Source of the DNA: Pseudoflavonifractor sp. An85
GTDB taxonomy: Bacteria; Bacillota; Clostridia; Oscillospirales; Oscillospiraceae
Assembly (NCBI RefSeq): GCF_002161235.1
Contig: NZ_NFHE01000023.1
Coordinates: forward strand, 1-40,636
Direction of reading: 5' to 3'
Length of the DNA: 40,636 nt
Positions 7,492-16,866 of this stretch are shown here, piece by piece (the first letter of the stretch is position 1; every line of letters starts with the position of its first letter). Below the pieces are notes generated by a model. It was not told where the DNA came from and ran no database searches. It saw only the letters and a program-made list of their open reading frames with translations. The position numbers were made by a program, and so were the translations under genes.

Positions 7492-7800
7492 GCGGAAAGT
7501 AAACTTTTTTCTAATTATTTCGGCTTCTTTTTCGTTGTTTCTGCTCCATTTCGATTGATTTCCGGCACTTTCTAACCATGGGGTATCCGTGTGTTCCACG
7601 GCGGTCTGTGGCTGGGTGTGTGGTCAATTCCTTCAGCCAGCCCAGACATGGACACTGTACTTTTCACCCCTCCGTGGTTTTAGTACGCTGTTATCAAAGA
7701 GAGCCGGTCAACCGATTACACTACTAGTTTCTTTAAAACGCTCCATGTACCACTGCCATAGGCTTTCCGCTTCTCTGGAATACTCAGACAGATTGCTCAC
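7492..7800. repeat. element left-end repeat, copy B
   Basis: Homologous, in the same orientation, to 199-503. It begins at the same point relative to the tRNA anticodon loop and keeps the order: TTTTTTCTAAT block, CGGCTTC, TCTGTGGCTGG plus TGTGGTCAA (7619-7627), GTGGTTTTAGTAC, then the end of a short minus-strand frame. It represents a second left end inside the same island. Confidence 0.7.
7619..7627 (+). promoter_or_regulatory. candidate integrase arm-type site (left end B)
   Basis: TGTGGTCAA, preceded by GTCTGTGGCTGG, as in left-end copy A and at the right end of the island. Confidence 0.4.
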
Positions 7801-7899
7801 GACATCATCAGATAGAGCGCTAATATGCACTTCATGAAGCAGCAGGCAGAGCACGCCACATAATGTAAGCAATAGGGCAATAGTGGTAATACCAAGAAA
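7708..7899 (-). CDS. short membrane-anchored reading frame at element left end
   Basis: An open frame of 63 codons on the minus strand: one hydrophobic segment (GITTIALLLTLCGVLCLLL) followed by a charged tail containing LSEYSREAESLWQWYMERF. It begins directly after a stop codon and has no ATG, GTG or ribosome-binding site, so it may be a remnant or use a start I cannot see. A stop-interrupted homologue lies at the same place in left-end copy A, which supports real ancestry as coding DNA. It is the last frame behind the DprA-like gene. Function unknown. Confidence 0.3.
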   Translation of the reverse strand, partial: FLGITTIALLLTLCGVLCLLLHEVHISALSDDVVSNLSEYSREAESLWQWYMERFKETSSVIG

Positions 7900-7912
7900 T
7901 TAACACAAGAAA

Positions 7913-8845
7913 TTACATGTCAATTTGTAGTTGCTCCATACTAGCATTATCATTTAGACGCTGTTCAGAAGTAATTGAAGAGAAAACTTTTTTCATATTT
8001 GGAATTCCATTTTTCCCTCGTATGGGGATCCCACCCTTACTGATAAAATACGGATTAGCCTCGGCGGTTGTATCTGGTTTAGAAAAATCAATAACAAATA
8101 ATGGACAGTTTACTCGTAATGCTTCTTCTCCAGCAGCGAATGTACCACCTTCAAGTCTCGATTCAACTAATATCATGGCTCTCGATAGCCCAATGATAGT
8201 TGAATTTCGCTTCATAGCATTGCCAGCATTCCAAGTCAACTCAGGCAAAAATTGCGATATAAACAAATGGTTCTTATCATTTAATAGGGGAGCTATTTGT
8301 TTCTTTATCCTGGCCTGTAAAATTCCCTCAGATAAAACAAATATTGTACTTCCCTCATTTTCTAATGCCGCTTTATGCACAGTTAGGTCGGTACCCGCAG
8401 CATATCCGCTAATAATGGTAACATTTTTTTCTACTAATTGTTTTGTGCAATTGGTAGCGATAGCCATACCCTTGTCAGATACTTTTCGTGATCCACAGAA
8501 ACCAACACTAAGTTCACTTAAAAGTCGTTTGTTTCCTCGTGCAAATAGCAAGGGTGGACATTTATTTTGAAGCATTCTTTTTAAGTATTGTGGGTAATCA
8601 TTCGATGTTTCTGTAATAATTTCGACATCTTTTAAACAGAGTTTCTCAAAAACACTCTTTGCACGCTCTTCAGTATTTTTTATGCTATTAAGCATATCAA
8701 CACTAAACCCGATACAACGAAACACTTCATCACTTAAATAACTTTCTTGTTCAACACAGTGATCATGAATATAATGAAGGTATTTTTTTAATGCTACGTC
8801 TCCTACTCCTTTGGCAAAAGCCACTTGCAATACTCTTGCATCCAT
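7913..8845 (-). CDS. DprA/Smf-like Rossmann protein
   Basis: A 310-residue protein with the DprA fold: FCGSRKVSDKG (about 116-126), then SGYAAGTDLTVHKAAL (146-161), the counterpart of the SGLARGID..H nucleotide/ssDNA-binding loop, and VESRLEGGTFAAGEEAL near residue 235. Housekeeping DprA loads RecA on incoming ssDNA. This copy sits in an A+T-rich island next to a phosphoribosyltransferase gene, 27 bases upstream, so a role in a conflict or nucleotide-sensing system is more likely than natural transformation. DprA belongs to the wider SMF/LOG superfamily, some members of which bind or cleave nucleotides. Function here is inference. Confidence 0.8.
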   Translation of the reverse strand: MDARVLQVAFAKGVGDVALKKYLHYIHDHCVEQESYLSDEVFRCIGFSVDMLNSIKNTEERAKSVFEKLCLKDVEIITETSNDYPQYLKRMLQNKCPPLLFARGNKRLLSELSVGFCGSRKVSDKGMAIATNCTKQLVEKNVTIISGYAAGTDLTVHKAALENEGSTIFVLSEGILQARIKKQIAPLLNDKNHLFISQFLPELTWNAGNAMKRNSTIIGLSRAMILVESRLEGGTFAAGEEALRVNCPLFVIDFSKPDTTAEANPYFISKGGIPIRGKNGIPNMKKVFSSITSEQRLNDNASMEQLQIDM

Positions 8846-8872
8846 TTCTCAGTTCCTCTTCTTGTGGATTTA

Positions 8873-9754
8873 TTAATTGGGTTGGTTATCACTATCTTTT
8901 AATGATTTTACCATTGCAATGCCTAAGATATGTGAAGCACCTACTGATTTTAAATATTCGGCATAGCACCACATAGATGTTCCAGATTGATACAGGTCAT
9001 CAACGATAATAACCGTTTTACCTTTTAAGCTATCTATATCAATAGACAATTCGACCTGATTATCTGCATAAATTTTTCTCCAAGATTTAATTTTATCAGT
9101 AACACTTAAAGACTTCATTTCAGGTTTATCACTGCGCAGTGTAGCAGAGAGAAATTCGGCATTTAGTGAATCGGCAACATATTCAGCCAGCTTCCACGAA
9201 GGTTTATTTTGCTTTTCTACGGTTGCAGGTATAGTAGTGATCAATATGTTGTCTATGTCATCATCGTAACCATTGATGCAAAATAAACATTTATTTAAAT
9301 ATGCTCCTACCATCTTAGCATCATCTTCGGAGATATTTCCAACGTATTTAAGACGATATTCTATATCGCCAATTTCAGTACGTCCACTTACCCCATCAAA
9401 ATTAAAGTTCCAATCGGAGCAAATACAAAAGTCCAAAACACCGTCTTCAAAATGGTCCGTAGTATATCTATTTAATTTTACCCAAACACAGCTATTACAA
9501 GCTATTGCCCATTCTATAAAATCATCAAGAATATCATAATCGATTCGATCATTAGGAATCCAAAGAGTATACAAATCGTTATATCTTTTAGACTTTCTCC
9601 ATCCTGTAGGACTCAAACACCCTATCTCCCATTGACATATTCGAATGATCCTTTTTGTAAATCGATTTGTTACGAGCGTAATATTATCATCATTTTCAAA
9701 TGATGATAAGTAGAAGCAACTTCTATCTCGCTGAAATCTATAATTATAACTCAT
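8873..9754 (-). CDS. phosphoribosyltransferase-domain protein
   Basis: A 293-residue protein whose C-terminal third is a type I PRTase domain with the PRPP loop VIIVDDLYQSGTS (248-260), closest in feel to ComF-like enzymes. The N-terminal 180 residues are unrecognised, rich in aromatic and acidic residues, with cysteines near CICSDW and CLFCINGYD. The start ATG at 9754 fits the coding signal, though the upstream ribosome-binding site is modest. It is the first gene of a two-gene unit with the DprA-like gene. Neighbourhood and base composition point to accessory, defence-like function rather than nucleotide salvage. Confidence 0.78.
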   Translation of the reverse strand: MSYNYRFQRDRSCFYLSSFENDDNITLVTNRFTKRIIRICQWEIGCLSPTGWRKSKRYNDLYTLWIPNDRIDYDILDDFIEWAIACNSCVWVKLNRYTTDHFEDGVLDFCICSDWNFNFDGVSGRTEIGDIEYRLKYVGNISEDDAKMVGAYLNKCLFCINGYDDDIDNILITTIPATVEKQNKPSWKLAEYVADSLNAEFLSATLRSDKPEMKSLSVTDKIKSWRKIYADNQVELSIDIDSLKGKTVIIVDDLYQSGTSMWCYAEYLKSVGASHILGIAMVKSLKDSDNQPN

Positions 9755-10323
9755 ATTCTATGATTCCTTCTCTCATGTGAACTTGGTAATCACTTGTACT
9801 AAAAATAAAGCGGTCATACTATGTACTCCTCCACAATCGGTATGGTGAAGTACAGAACTCTCCGCAATTTATCGTATCAAAGGCCATTTTGTTTACATAG
9901 GCTTAAATCATTGTCTCTTCAACCATCTATGTAAAGGTGAGCCGTCTTACTGATGGCCATATGCTGAAAGAACAGTTCTTTTCCCTCTTTATGCAGTATT
10001 TAGGAAAATCCAAACGGATACACCCCACAGGACACCTCCTTCCCACTACTGCTATACATCCAGCTCCAAGGTCCCTCGCAGCCACCTCAGAAGACACCTA
10101 TAAACTGTAAAATTATTATAGTGTATAAATTGGCGAGACACAAGGTATGGCCATGTTTCTACATGTGATAGCGCAAAAAACATTGTCATACCGCTGGATG
10201 CATTTCCTCTCGTACAGTTCTCATCCACCTAAGCGATTTTGACACTCTGTTGTCAAAGATAAGAGCGTACCCCAAATAGCAGAACAACCAGGCTCGTGAT
10301 TGACACAGGCCGGGTTGTTCCAT
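9755..10323. other. 570-base intergenic region
   Basis: No convincing gene. It contains a candidate leftward promoter (10,115-10,143), a small palindrome TTTGACA/TGTCAAA (10,238-10,257) and a weak hairpin GAACAACC/GGTTGTTC (10,282-10,320) at the end of the zinc-ribbon gene. The CTGTTGTCAAAGATAAG words near 10,247 faintly recall the left-end repeats. Confidence 0.4.
10115..10143 (-). promoter_or_regulatory. candidate promoter of the PRTase-DprA unit
   Basis: On the minus strand TTGTGT (10,143-10,138), 17 bases, then TATAAT (10,120-10,115). The -35 is poor, the -10 perfect. It would give a leader of about 350 bases before the PRTase gene. Confidence 0.4.
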
Positions 10324-11013
10324 TTAGTCAAATCCTTCGAAATGGGGATTTTGAGTCAAAAGAGAATAGAGTTGCTTTTTCAGATCTGCCTCCCCAAACC
10401 AGTCACAGGCCTCCAGCAGTGCTTCCTGGGGGGTATCCACATAGGCGCTTTGAAACAGCTGCTGGGCCAGACGGTCGTCGTGTTTGAGTTGTTTCAAAAG
10501 GGGAGCTTGGACAAACTGATTTCGGCACAGATCGCACATATCCCATCTCAACAGCTGCTCGGCCACCTCCGGTTCCTGGAGGTGACTTTCTGCTGTGTCC
10601 AACAGCAGCTTCATCATCTGAACTGCGGTCTGGGGGTCGCTGTCACCGACTTCACATAGGAGATCCTGGGTGTCCATATCCTCCAGCTCCTCCGCCGTCC
10701 ATCGCCGGACAGCATCGGGGAAGTCCGCAATCAGCAGATCCCGGCAGGCCCACTCGTTTTCGGAGAAGTCCCAGCGGCGCACCATATCCACCAATTCTGT
10801 GCGGGTAAAATGGCGTGGCGGAGGCGTAGTGTCCTCCACAGAGACGGTAAAACTCAAAGTAATTTGTGGTGTGCTTTTTTCGGGAACCAGCTTGGCCTGT
10901 TCGGAGGAAAATAGAGAAGAAGTACTTCCAAAATCCCCGCACCAGCCACACTCCCAACGGTTTCCCCGCACCATGACGGGACTGCCGCAATGTGGACACC
11001 GGATCGTCGCCAT
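10324..11013 (-). CDS. zinc-ribbon protein of unknown function
   Basis: A 229-residue soluble protein beginning with a zinc-ribbon: CPHCGSP then ECGWCGD (two CxxC knuckles within the first 30 residues). The remainder is acidic and helical with repeated Glu/Leu stretches and no recognised domain. The ATG at 11,013 is chosen because AAGGAGAG lies seven bases upstream; the earlier ATG at 11,031 contains that site. It follows the PLD-SNF2 helicase gene by 69 bases with no clear terminator between, so it could be read from the same transcript, but its higher G+C suggests another origin. Confidence 0.7.
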   Translation of the reverse strand: MATIRCPHCGSPVMVRGNRWECGWCGDFGSTSSLFSSEQAKLVPEKSTPQITLSFTVSVEDTTPPPRHFTRTELVDMVRRWDFSENEWACRDLLIADFPDAVRRWTAEELEDMDTQDLLCEVGDSDPQTAVQMMKLLLDTAESHLQEPEVAEQLLRWDMCDLCRNQFVQAPLLKQLKHDDRLAQQLFQSAYVDTPQEALLEACDWFGEADLKKQLYSLLTQNPHFEGFD

Positions 11014-11082
11014 GCACCATCTCTCCTTCATAACGTCATTACATCAGGCTATATATGATAATCTGATATTAAAGAGTGAAAA

Positions 11083-13653
11083 CTATAATTTAAGCCCCTG
11101 AAAAATGAGATCCAGATCTTCTTGTACCGTAGTTACAGATTCCAAGCAATTATTCTCAATGGCCTCCAGCATAATCCTTTCCTTCTCATTCAGACGATTT
11201 AAGATTCTGGCATCCAGCGAGAACGGTTCACCCTCACCTGTAACAAACTGCTGCTGGAGATAGTAATACTGCGTATATTGCCCATCCGGCAGGCCAAGTC
11301 GATGAATTCTATCCTTTGACTGCAACAAATGTACAAGGTTATAGCTGTATTCAAAATAAATCGCATCATGGCATCCTTTATGCAGAGAAACAGACTCGGC
11401 CAAAGTATGCGGGTTAGTAATCAAGACATCCACACAGCCATCTCGGAAGGCAGATACAATTTGTTGTCGTTCCTCCATAGTGGTTTGACCATAGATACAC
11501 GCCACATCAATTCCCATGTCACGTAGGGCGGTGGCAATACGATTGATAGAGTCCACAAAGATACACCAGATAATCACTGGCTTTCTCTGCGTGATCAGCT
11601 TTTCTGCCAGAGAAATACACGCACGGAATTTAGATGTACTTTGAATAGAGTCGATGAGCTGCTTTACATCTTCTGAGTAATCCACATAATCAATGTCCTC
11701 AATATCAGCAGCTGAAATGTCCAAAATGTCTGCAAAGTCGGATAGATCCAATTTGTTAAGCAGCATCCTGGGATTGGACTCCAGCTGCAACAGTCGGACG
11801 ATAAGTGCCAGCTTATTCTTCGCATACTTCAGCTGCAAAATGTGAAAGAGTTGATTCTCAGTATCATTTGCAGACACTTCTTCAATGATATCCGGGTTTG
11901 CTTCAGGAACTTCCAGCTGTTGTTTTGTCGTCCGACAAAAGAATGGCTGAATTTTCTTATTGATCAGATTGATCTCATCCTGAGATGGATCCTTAAGCTG
12001 TTGCGGGGTAAATCCGAAGAACTCATCATACTCGTTGTGGTATAAAATATTCAATAGATTCCATATATCCGTATAGGAATTTGGAATCGGTGTCCCGGTC
12101 AGAGCAATCGTATAACATGCATTCTCCGCCAGTTCCAAGGCTTTTTGAGCATTGCTTCCATCAATAGCCTTTACTTTATGTACCTCATCAAACACCAAAA
12201 GTGTTGAAGCCCCAACCAGTTTTTGAACTTCTGGAAGATAAGAGCGCAGGCACTCGTAATTCAATAAGACGAGGTTTGCACTACCGCTGTCGAATAAAAG
12301 TGCCGTTCGCTTCTCGTCTGCCGTTTTATAGCTCGGATTATGAATGTTAAATACCTGAAGCGGCCACTTATTGCCGAAGCAAAGCTGAAACTCTTCTTGC
12401 CAGGATCCAAAGGAATTTTTAGGACCAACCATTACAAGACGTCGTACAAATCCTTTGGCATAGAGGTATGCAAACACTCCAAGGACTGAAGCTGTTTTTC
12501 CAGAGCCGGGAACCGAGAAATTGCAAGCTTTCTTCATGGTACACATAAAGAAAGAATCCCACATCTGTTTTTCACGAAGCGGTCTGCTAAAAGCGTCGTT
12601 TACAACGGCTTTGTACTCCTCATATTTTCCCAACACATCCGGACTATGCTGCTTAATTGCCAACCCAAGCCCTGCTCGCTTTTCTATATGCAATTCCCGG
12701 TCCGCTATGTATTTCCTGAGACGGGATGTAACAAAAAAGCGGTATCCACGTTTTTCAGACTCATTCTGCAGCAGACTAATAATTCGGTTGAATTGGGGAT
12801 ATTTAAGTATATCTTTGAAGAAAATGCGTTCATCTGTGCTTTTGGTTGTGTCCACAAACCTTTTGAGCCGTATCTTATAGAAAGACGTGTTCCAGAGAAG
12901 ATTCGAAATCCCCTTAAAATCTAAAGTCAATACACCATCGCAATCCAAGAGCATACAGTCTGTTTCCAACTGCAAAGGGTCTATAATCAGCTGGCCCTTG
13001 TTGTGCTTTTCCAACTCTTGATAGACAAGAGAATCCATTTCAAGCACGCAAATATTTTCCGTCTGGTTACTCCAAAGCTTCTCAAAAGTCTGCTGGCTCT
13101 TGGTTATTTTCGAATAGTCAAACGGCGATGCCTGCCAACTACAGGTAATATCAAAGGCTTCATAGTTGGATTCAAACGCAGCTGCAGTTTCATTGTTAGA
13201 ACCACGGAAGCAAATAATGTTTCCTTCAGCATCCTCAACAATTCCAAACTTATCGTGGAAAATTCCTTCCTGGGTAAAGGCAACCTTAATGTCAATGACT
13301 CCAAGTCCCACCAAATAGGCCAGGTTGGATATATTTCGCTCTTCCTCCAAAGAAAGCGATTCCCGCATCCGGGCAACCAGTTCTTCTCTTATGGAAGCTC
13401 GTAACGCATAGCCATCTTGAATTTGCAGGTAATCTTCTTTATCAATTTCTGCTGACACAATTAGGCGCATGGTATGCCCATTTTGCGCAAAGCACTCGAG
13501 GCCCTTAGCATAATTTGCAAGGGCTTTGGCCGAAAAATATGCTGTTGCACGGTCATACCGAATACTCTGGGCCAGTACTGGAGAGTAGAATTGCTCTCCC
13601 AAATTATCCTCATAAGAAGAATAGGTAGCCTGCAAAGGTAAGTCTCTAAACAT
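11083..13653 (-). CDS. PLD-nuclease/SNF2-type helicase fusion
   Basis: An 856-residue protein. The N terminus holds a phospholipase-D-like domain: IFHDKFGIVED (H133, K135) and GSNNETAAAF (151-160), the HxK and GSxNE signatures of nuclease-type PLD proteins. A superfamily 2 motor follows: Walker A VPGSGKTAS (381-389), DEVH box (489-492), LTGTP (518-522), and the C-terminal lobe with TNPHTLAESVSL (746-757) and motif VI QSKDRIHRLG (778-787), a SNF2-like arrangement. Such proteins translocate on or remodel DNA and the PLD part may cut it. The start overlaps the preceding ParB-like stop as TAATG, so the genes are translationally coupled. It is the last gene of the operon and the likely effector. 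Confidence 0.85.
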   Translation of the reverse strand: MFRDLPLQATYSSYEDNLGEQFYSPVLAQSIRYDRATAYFSAKALANYAKGLECFAQNGHTMRLIVSAEIDKEDYLQIQDGYALRASIREELVARMRESLSLEEERNISNLAYLVGLGVIDIKVAFTQEGIFHDKFGIVEDAEGNIICFRGSNNETAAAFESNYEAFDITCSWQASPFDYSKITKSQQTFEKLWSNQTENICVLEMDSLVYQELEKHNKGQLIIDPLQLETDCMLLDCDGVLTLDFKGISNLLWNTSFYKIRLKRFVDTTKSTDERIFFKDILKYPQFNRIISLLQNESEKRGYRFFVTSRLRKYIADRELHIEKRAGLGLAIKQHSPDVLGKYEEYKAVVNDAFSRPLREKQMWDSFFMCTMKKACNFSVPGSGKTASVLGVFAYLYAKGFVRRLVMVGPKNSFGSWQEEFQLCFGNKWPLQVFNIHNPSYKTADEKRTALLFDSGSANLVLLNYECLRSYLPEVQKLVGASTLLVFDEVHKVKAIDGSNAQKALELAENACYTIALTGTPIPNSYTDIWNLLNILYHNEYDEFFGFTPQQLKDPSQDEINLINKKIQPFFCRTTKQQLEVPEANPDIIEEVSANDTENQLFHILQLKYAKNKLALIVRLLQLESNPRMLLNKLDLSDFADILDISAADIEDIDYVDYSEDVKQLIDSIQSTSKFRACISLAEKLITQRKPVIIWCIFVDSINRIATALRDMGIDVACIYGQTTMEERQQIVSAFRDGCVDVLITNPHTLAESVSLHKGCHDAIYFEYSYNLVHLLQSKDRIHRLGLPDGQYTQYYYLQQQFVTGEGEPFSLDARILNRLNEKERIMLEAIENNCLESVTTVQEDLDLIFQGLKL

Positions 13654-14870
13654 TAAGCATCAAGTTCCCCTCTGATGTGGTCAAGTGCTTTCTGGATCTG
13701 ATCCAACCGATTCCGAACATCGTCTTTTTGCTCTTCGCTTAGTTTCTTAAAAATATTTGTATCGATGGTATCCAGCATCTCATATGCCTTCTCAGCCTGC
13801 TGCGCCGGACGATTCCTGGTAGCATCGCCATCTGCCTTACTGACCCATTTTTCTGTGGAGTGCGCAAAATCTTCTTTCAAATCTTCCCGGGTGCGAATCT
13901 TTTCGTTAATCACCTTTTCTGTGACAACAGGAGCTTCCTCCAGAAGGTCACAAACTTTTTCGGTGGTTCCCAACTGTTCGTCCAGATATTGGTCCAGGAA
14001 CTTTGCATTGGACACAATTTTTTTGATCTTACGCATATAGCGGGTCATATCACCATGGGGTTGTATCAAGAAGTTTGCAAAGACAACACATTTTAGATCC
14101 TCACGTTTCTGATCGTCTTTGCATTGTTTAAGGATGGTATTAAGCTCCTTAAGTGGGTCGTTCAGATTCATAGTTCTGGCAAGATGAAACTGCTTGGGAG
14201 CATTGATAAACTCTAAGTATTCCACCATCAGATTCGCTTTCTCAACTTCCCGCTGAATATCCGTCTCTGATTGATTGACACCATCAGCATACTCTTTGAC
14301 AGTGAGGAGCTTTTTATCAACAATATCATTATAGATTCCCACAAGTCGGTCGATTGGATTATAGTCAACAGGCTTATCTACGCCATGCTGAATCATCAGC
14401 TCCAGCAACTTGATTTGCTTGGCGTTATTTCGAATATCATGGTCGAGAATTACAGCTTCGAAATACTGTGTTTTCCCCGTCTTTTTTTCAATATTTCGAA
14501 GACATGTAAAACGCCTGTTACCATCGATGATGCGGCCATCTGTTAACACAACGCCAGCCTCTTGCTGGCCAATAAGATCAATATTGTTCTGGGTTTTCTT
14601 AATTGCTTCAGGATTACTCTCTATAATAAACCCTTGGATGATATCGTTATATTCCGAGTGACCCAATGATTCCAGGGCAACATCTGCATGCTCGGCTTTA
14701 TATTGACTAATCCAAGTTGCAATGCGGTCATTCTGGTCATTAAAGTACAGCTGGTCCAGGCGAATTTTATATACGGGATATACCTGCGTGTGGTTATCAA
14801 TAGAGAGCTTTTTTGTGCTCTGTGTGAGCATCACTGCCTTTGATTTAATGCCATCAGTCAAAAGATTCAT
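13653..14870 (-). CDS. ParB/sulfiredoxin-like fold protein
   Basis: A 405-residue protein. Residues about 30-145 resemble the ParB N-terminal/Srx-like fold: VYKIRLDQL, then VVLTDGRIIDGNRRFTCL, where DGNRR (116-120) corresponds to the ParB box (DGxxR, a nucleotide/phosphate-binding loop). The C-terminal half is helical and charged, with no recognised domain; a coiled-coil-like end (LSEEQKDDVRNRLDQIQKAL) may mediate assembly. GAGGAGG overlapping the last codons of the previous gene sits just before its ATG, and its stop overlaps the helicase start. ParB-like folds act as CTPases, nucleases or DNA-binding clamps; which applies here is unknown. Confidence 0.7.
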   Translation of the reverse strand: MNLLTDGIKSKAVMLTQSTKKLSIDNHTQVYPVYKIRLDQLYFNDQNDRIATWISQYKAEHADVALESLGHSEYNDIIQGFIIESNPEAIKKTQNNIDLIGQQEAGVVLTDGRIIDGNRRFTCLRNIEKKTGKTQYFEAVILDHDIRNNAKQIKLLELMIQHGVDKPVDYNPIDRLVGIYNDIVDKKLLTVKEYADGVNQSETDIQREVEKANLMVEYLEFINAPKQFHLARTMNLNDPLKELNTILKQCKDDQKREDLKCVVFANFLIQPHGDMTRYMRKIKKIVSNAKFLDQYLDEQLGTTEKVCDLLEEAPVVTEKVINEKIRTREDLKEDFAHSTEKWVSKADGDATRNRPAQQAEKAYEMLDTIDTNIFKKLSEEQKDDVRNRLDQIQKALDHIRGELDA

Positions 14871-14872
14871 AG

Positions 14873-16855
14873 TTAAACCTCCTCGAAGTATTCGTCGTAG
14901 TCTAAATAAATTTTTTCAGATATGGAATCGTAGTACATCTGAGAACCAGAAGCCAGAGTACGAATATAAGACGGAGCAAGGGCGATTCCATATTGAACAG
15001 CAATTAGCTCAGACAGATCAAATATATCAATGCTCCGGACCTGAGAAACTAGGAATTCAATAAAATCGGATAGGGTCACATCCTGCTTTGATTTCCTAAG
15101 CAAATAAGTGCCAGCGACTTTTCTCCCTTGAATCTTTTTCCCTTGTTTTAGGATAGAATAGTAGAATGTATCATCAAACCCCAAATCATCCAAAGGAAAT
15201 TCATAGCCTTGGTCCCGCAAAAACTTTAAGGTAAAATAGGCATCATCTTGTACGCGTCTACACACCTCTTCAATAAACGCATTTAAATTCTTTTTGTGGA
15301 TTCCATTACGTTTTAAGTAAGCCAGACGGATGAATTTCTGCGGCAAATATTCAACAATCTCGAACTTTGCTGCTTGTTTCTGCAAAGCTGCATAGATCTG
15401 TGGATTTTCCCACAATTCGTCTTGAACATAAAATGTATTCCCCGCCCAATCGTTTTTGTCCAGGCACTCGATTAAGGAGCGGTACCGGTTGGAATAAATA
15501 ATCGTGTTGGTTTTACGAAAACCAATTTTTCGTAGGTTTTCTGTAGATAAATATGCCTCATACCGTGTGCCAACTTTACTCTTAAAAATTTTTTGAACAT
15601 CCTCTACTATATACCACGGTTTCGTAAGCATCTTTGAAATACCCTCAATTTGTTTGTCTGTAATGCTCCTTGTCTGCAAATCATAAACTCCATTGCGTAA
15701 ATATGGCGAGATCTCCTTCAGAAGGCGAACCTTTACTGTATTGGCCTTTAGTCCGTATCGTCTCTCATATTCTTGTGCAAGTCTCTCACCGGAAATTGGT
15801 GACAATTCCTTGAGAAGATCCTGTAACTGTGTAATGGAGTTCCCTGTTCCAAAGGCAAGAAACGGAGCTTTGGCAAAAGTAATATGATATTTTGCGCAGA
15901 TATCTGGGAACTTCTTTAGAACTGTGATTAACTCGTAAGGATTTTGAATATCGGCTTTTTCCATCTCTGTTGCTGCATTTTTATATATAATCTCTGCAGA
16001 GATATACTGATTCCGGTATTGCCAAAGCTTTAGGCGCTTTATCATTGCACCGTCCGCTCGTTCTTTGGATTGCCTGAACCGTAAGGCTCCAGCCTGTCCG
16101 GTGATCGTTCTTGTACTGGCACTTAGAATAGAAGCGAAACGGTGTTTACTAACGGATAGTACATTGGGTAACGGAGCAGATTGATTAAGAAAGTTGCAAT
16201 ATTCTAAAAAGAAAGTTTCCTTATCAACAGGAGAATTATGTTGTCTCAATATATAAAGGCCAATCTCTTCCACCGAGCAAGGAAGCACTTGGTCACCCAG
16301 CAAAAGCCCCTCACTCGCTATCGCACTTATCGCTGCATTTCGTATATGAATTGATTGCGACTCGTCTAGCCGAATTTGGCGCCAATCGAGCTTTCCCTTC
16401 TTGCAAATTTGGGTCAAATAAATATACGTGCTAACTGGTTGTGAGAAAATCTTGCAAAAACTGTCTTGTGTAAAGCGATATTTCCGGAATACTTTCTTAT
16501 AGGAATCCTCTTCAATTGGGCAACGATTTTGCAAGAACACCCTGACCGTTTGTTGTACATTGGCCTTCTGTTCAGGTGGGAAGGAATGTCCTCGAAAAAA
16601 GAGGTTCAGCACATCTCTCCTGTCTTTATCCTGTACCCATTCGATCAATTGACTTAGATTATGTGGCGCTCCAATAATACCAGCAGGCGTGTAAATAATC
16701 CGGTTTTCTTCAAATAATTGAGAAAGCGCATCATCAACAGCGGAAGACGAATACCTGCTTTGAAATACAATATGCACAAGTTGAAAAAGGCTGACAGGCT
16801 GACTATGACCCTGTAAATACTCCGCAATTTTTTCTTTTACATCAGTACAATCCAT
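14873..16855 (-). CDS. 660-aa paralogue of the alpha-CTD/sigma4 protein
   Basis: No known family was recognised. The protein is collinear with residues about 310-902 of the neighbouring 902-aa protein. Shared blocks include KVFRKYRF (EVFQKYDF in the partner), LAQEYERRYGLKA (FAQRYEEEYGIKA), and a C-terminal module of about 145 residues ending MYYDSISEKIYLDYDEY (MYYDSISQKAYLDYDVY). It lacks the two alpha-CTD-like domains, having instead a short winged-helix-like N terminus, and the sigma-4-like HTH has lost its consensus residues. AAGGGG precedes the ATG. It lies 11 bases downstream of the partner and two bases before the ParB-like gene, so a heteromeric complex is plausible. Confidence 0.7.
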   Translation of the reverse strand: MDCTDVKEKIAEYLQGHSQPVSLFQLVHIVFQSRYSSSAVDDALSQLFEENRIIYTPAGIIGAPHNLSQLIEWVQDKDRRDVLNLFFRGHSFPPEQKANVQQTVRVFLQNRCPIEEDSYKKVFRKYRFTQDSFCKIFSQPVSTYIYLTQICKKGKLDWRQIRLDESQSIHIRNAAISAIASEGLLLGDQVLPCSVEEIGLYILRQHNSPVDKETFFLEYCNFLNQSAPLPNVLSVSKHRFASILSASTRTITGQAGALRFRQSKERADGAMIKRLKLWQYRNQYISAEIIYKNAATEMEKADIQNPYELITVLKKFPDICAKYHITFAKAPFLAFGTGNSITQLQDLLKELSPISGERLAQEYERRYGLKANTVKVRLLKEISPYLRNGVYDLQTRSITDKQIEGISKMLTKPWYIVEDVQKIFKSKVGTRYEAYLSTENLRKIGFRKTNTIIYSNRYRSLIECLDKNDWAGNTFYVQDELWENPQIYAALQKQAAKFEIVEYLPQKFIRLAYLKRNGIHKKNLNAFIEEVCRRVQDDAYFTLKFLRDQGYEFPLDDLGFDDTFYYSILKQGKKIQGRKVAGTYLLRKSKQDVTLSDFIEFLVSQVRSIDIFDLSELIAVQYGIALAPSYIRTLASGSQMYYDSISEKIYLDYDEYFEEV

Positions 16856-16866
16856 AAGTAGCCCCT

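Noticed and set aside
10238-10270. A third copy of the element left-end repeat
   Set aside because: Only short words such as CTGTTGTCAAAGA are similar, with no adjacent half tRNA and no TGTGGTCAA; too weak to call.
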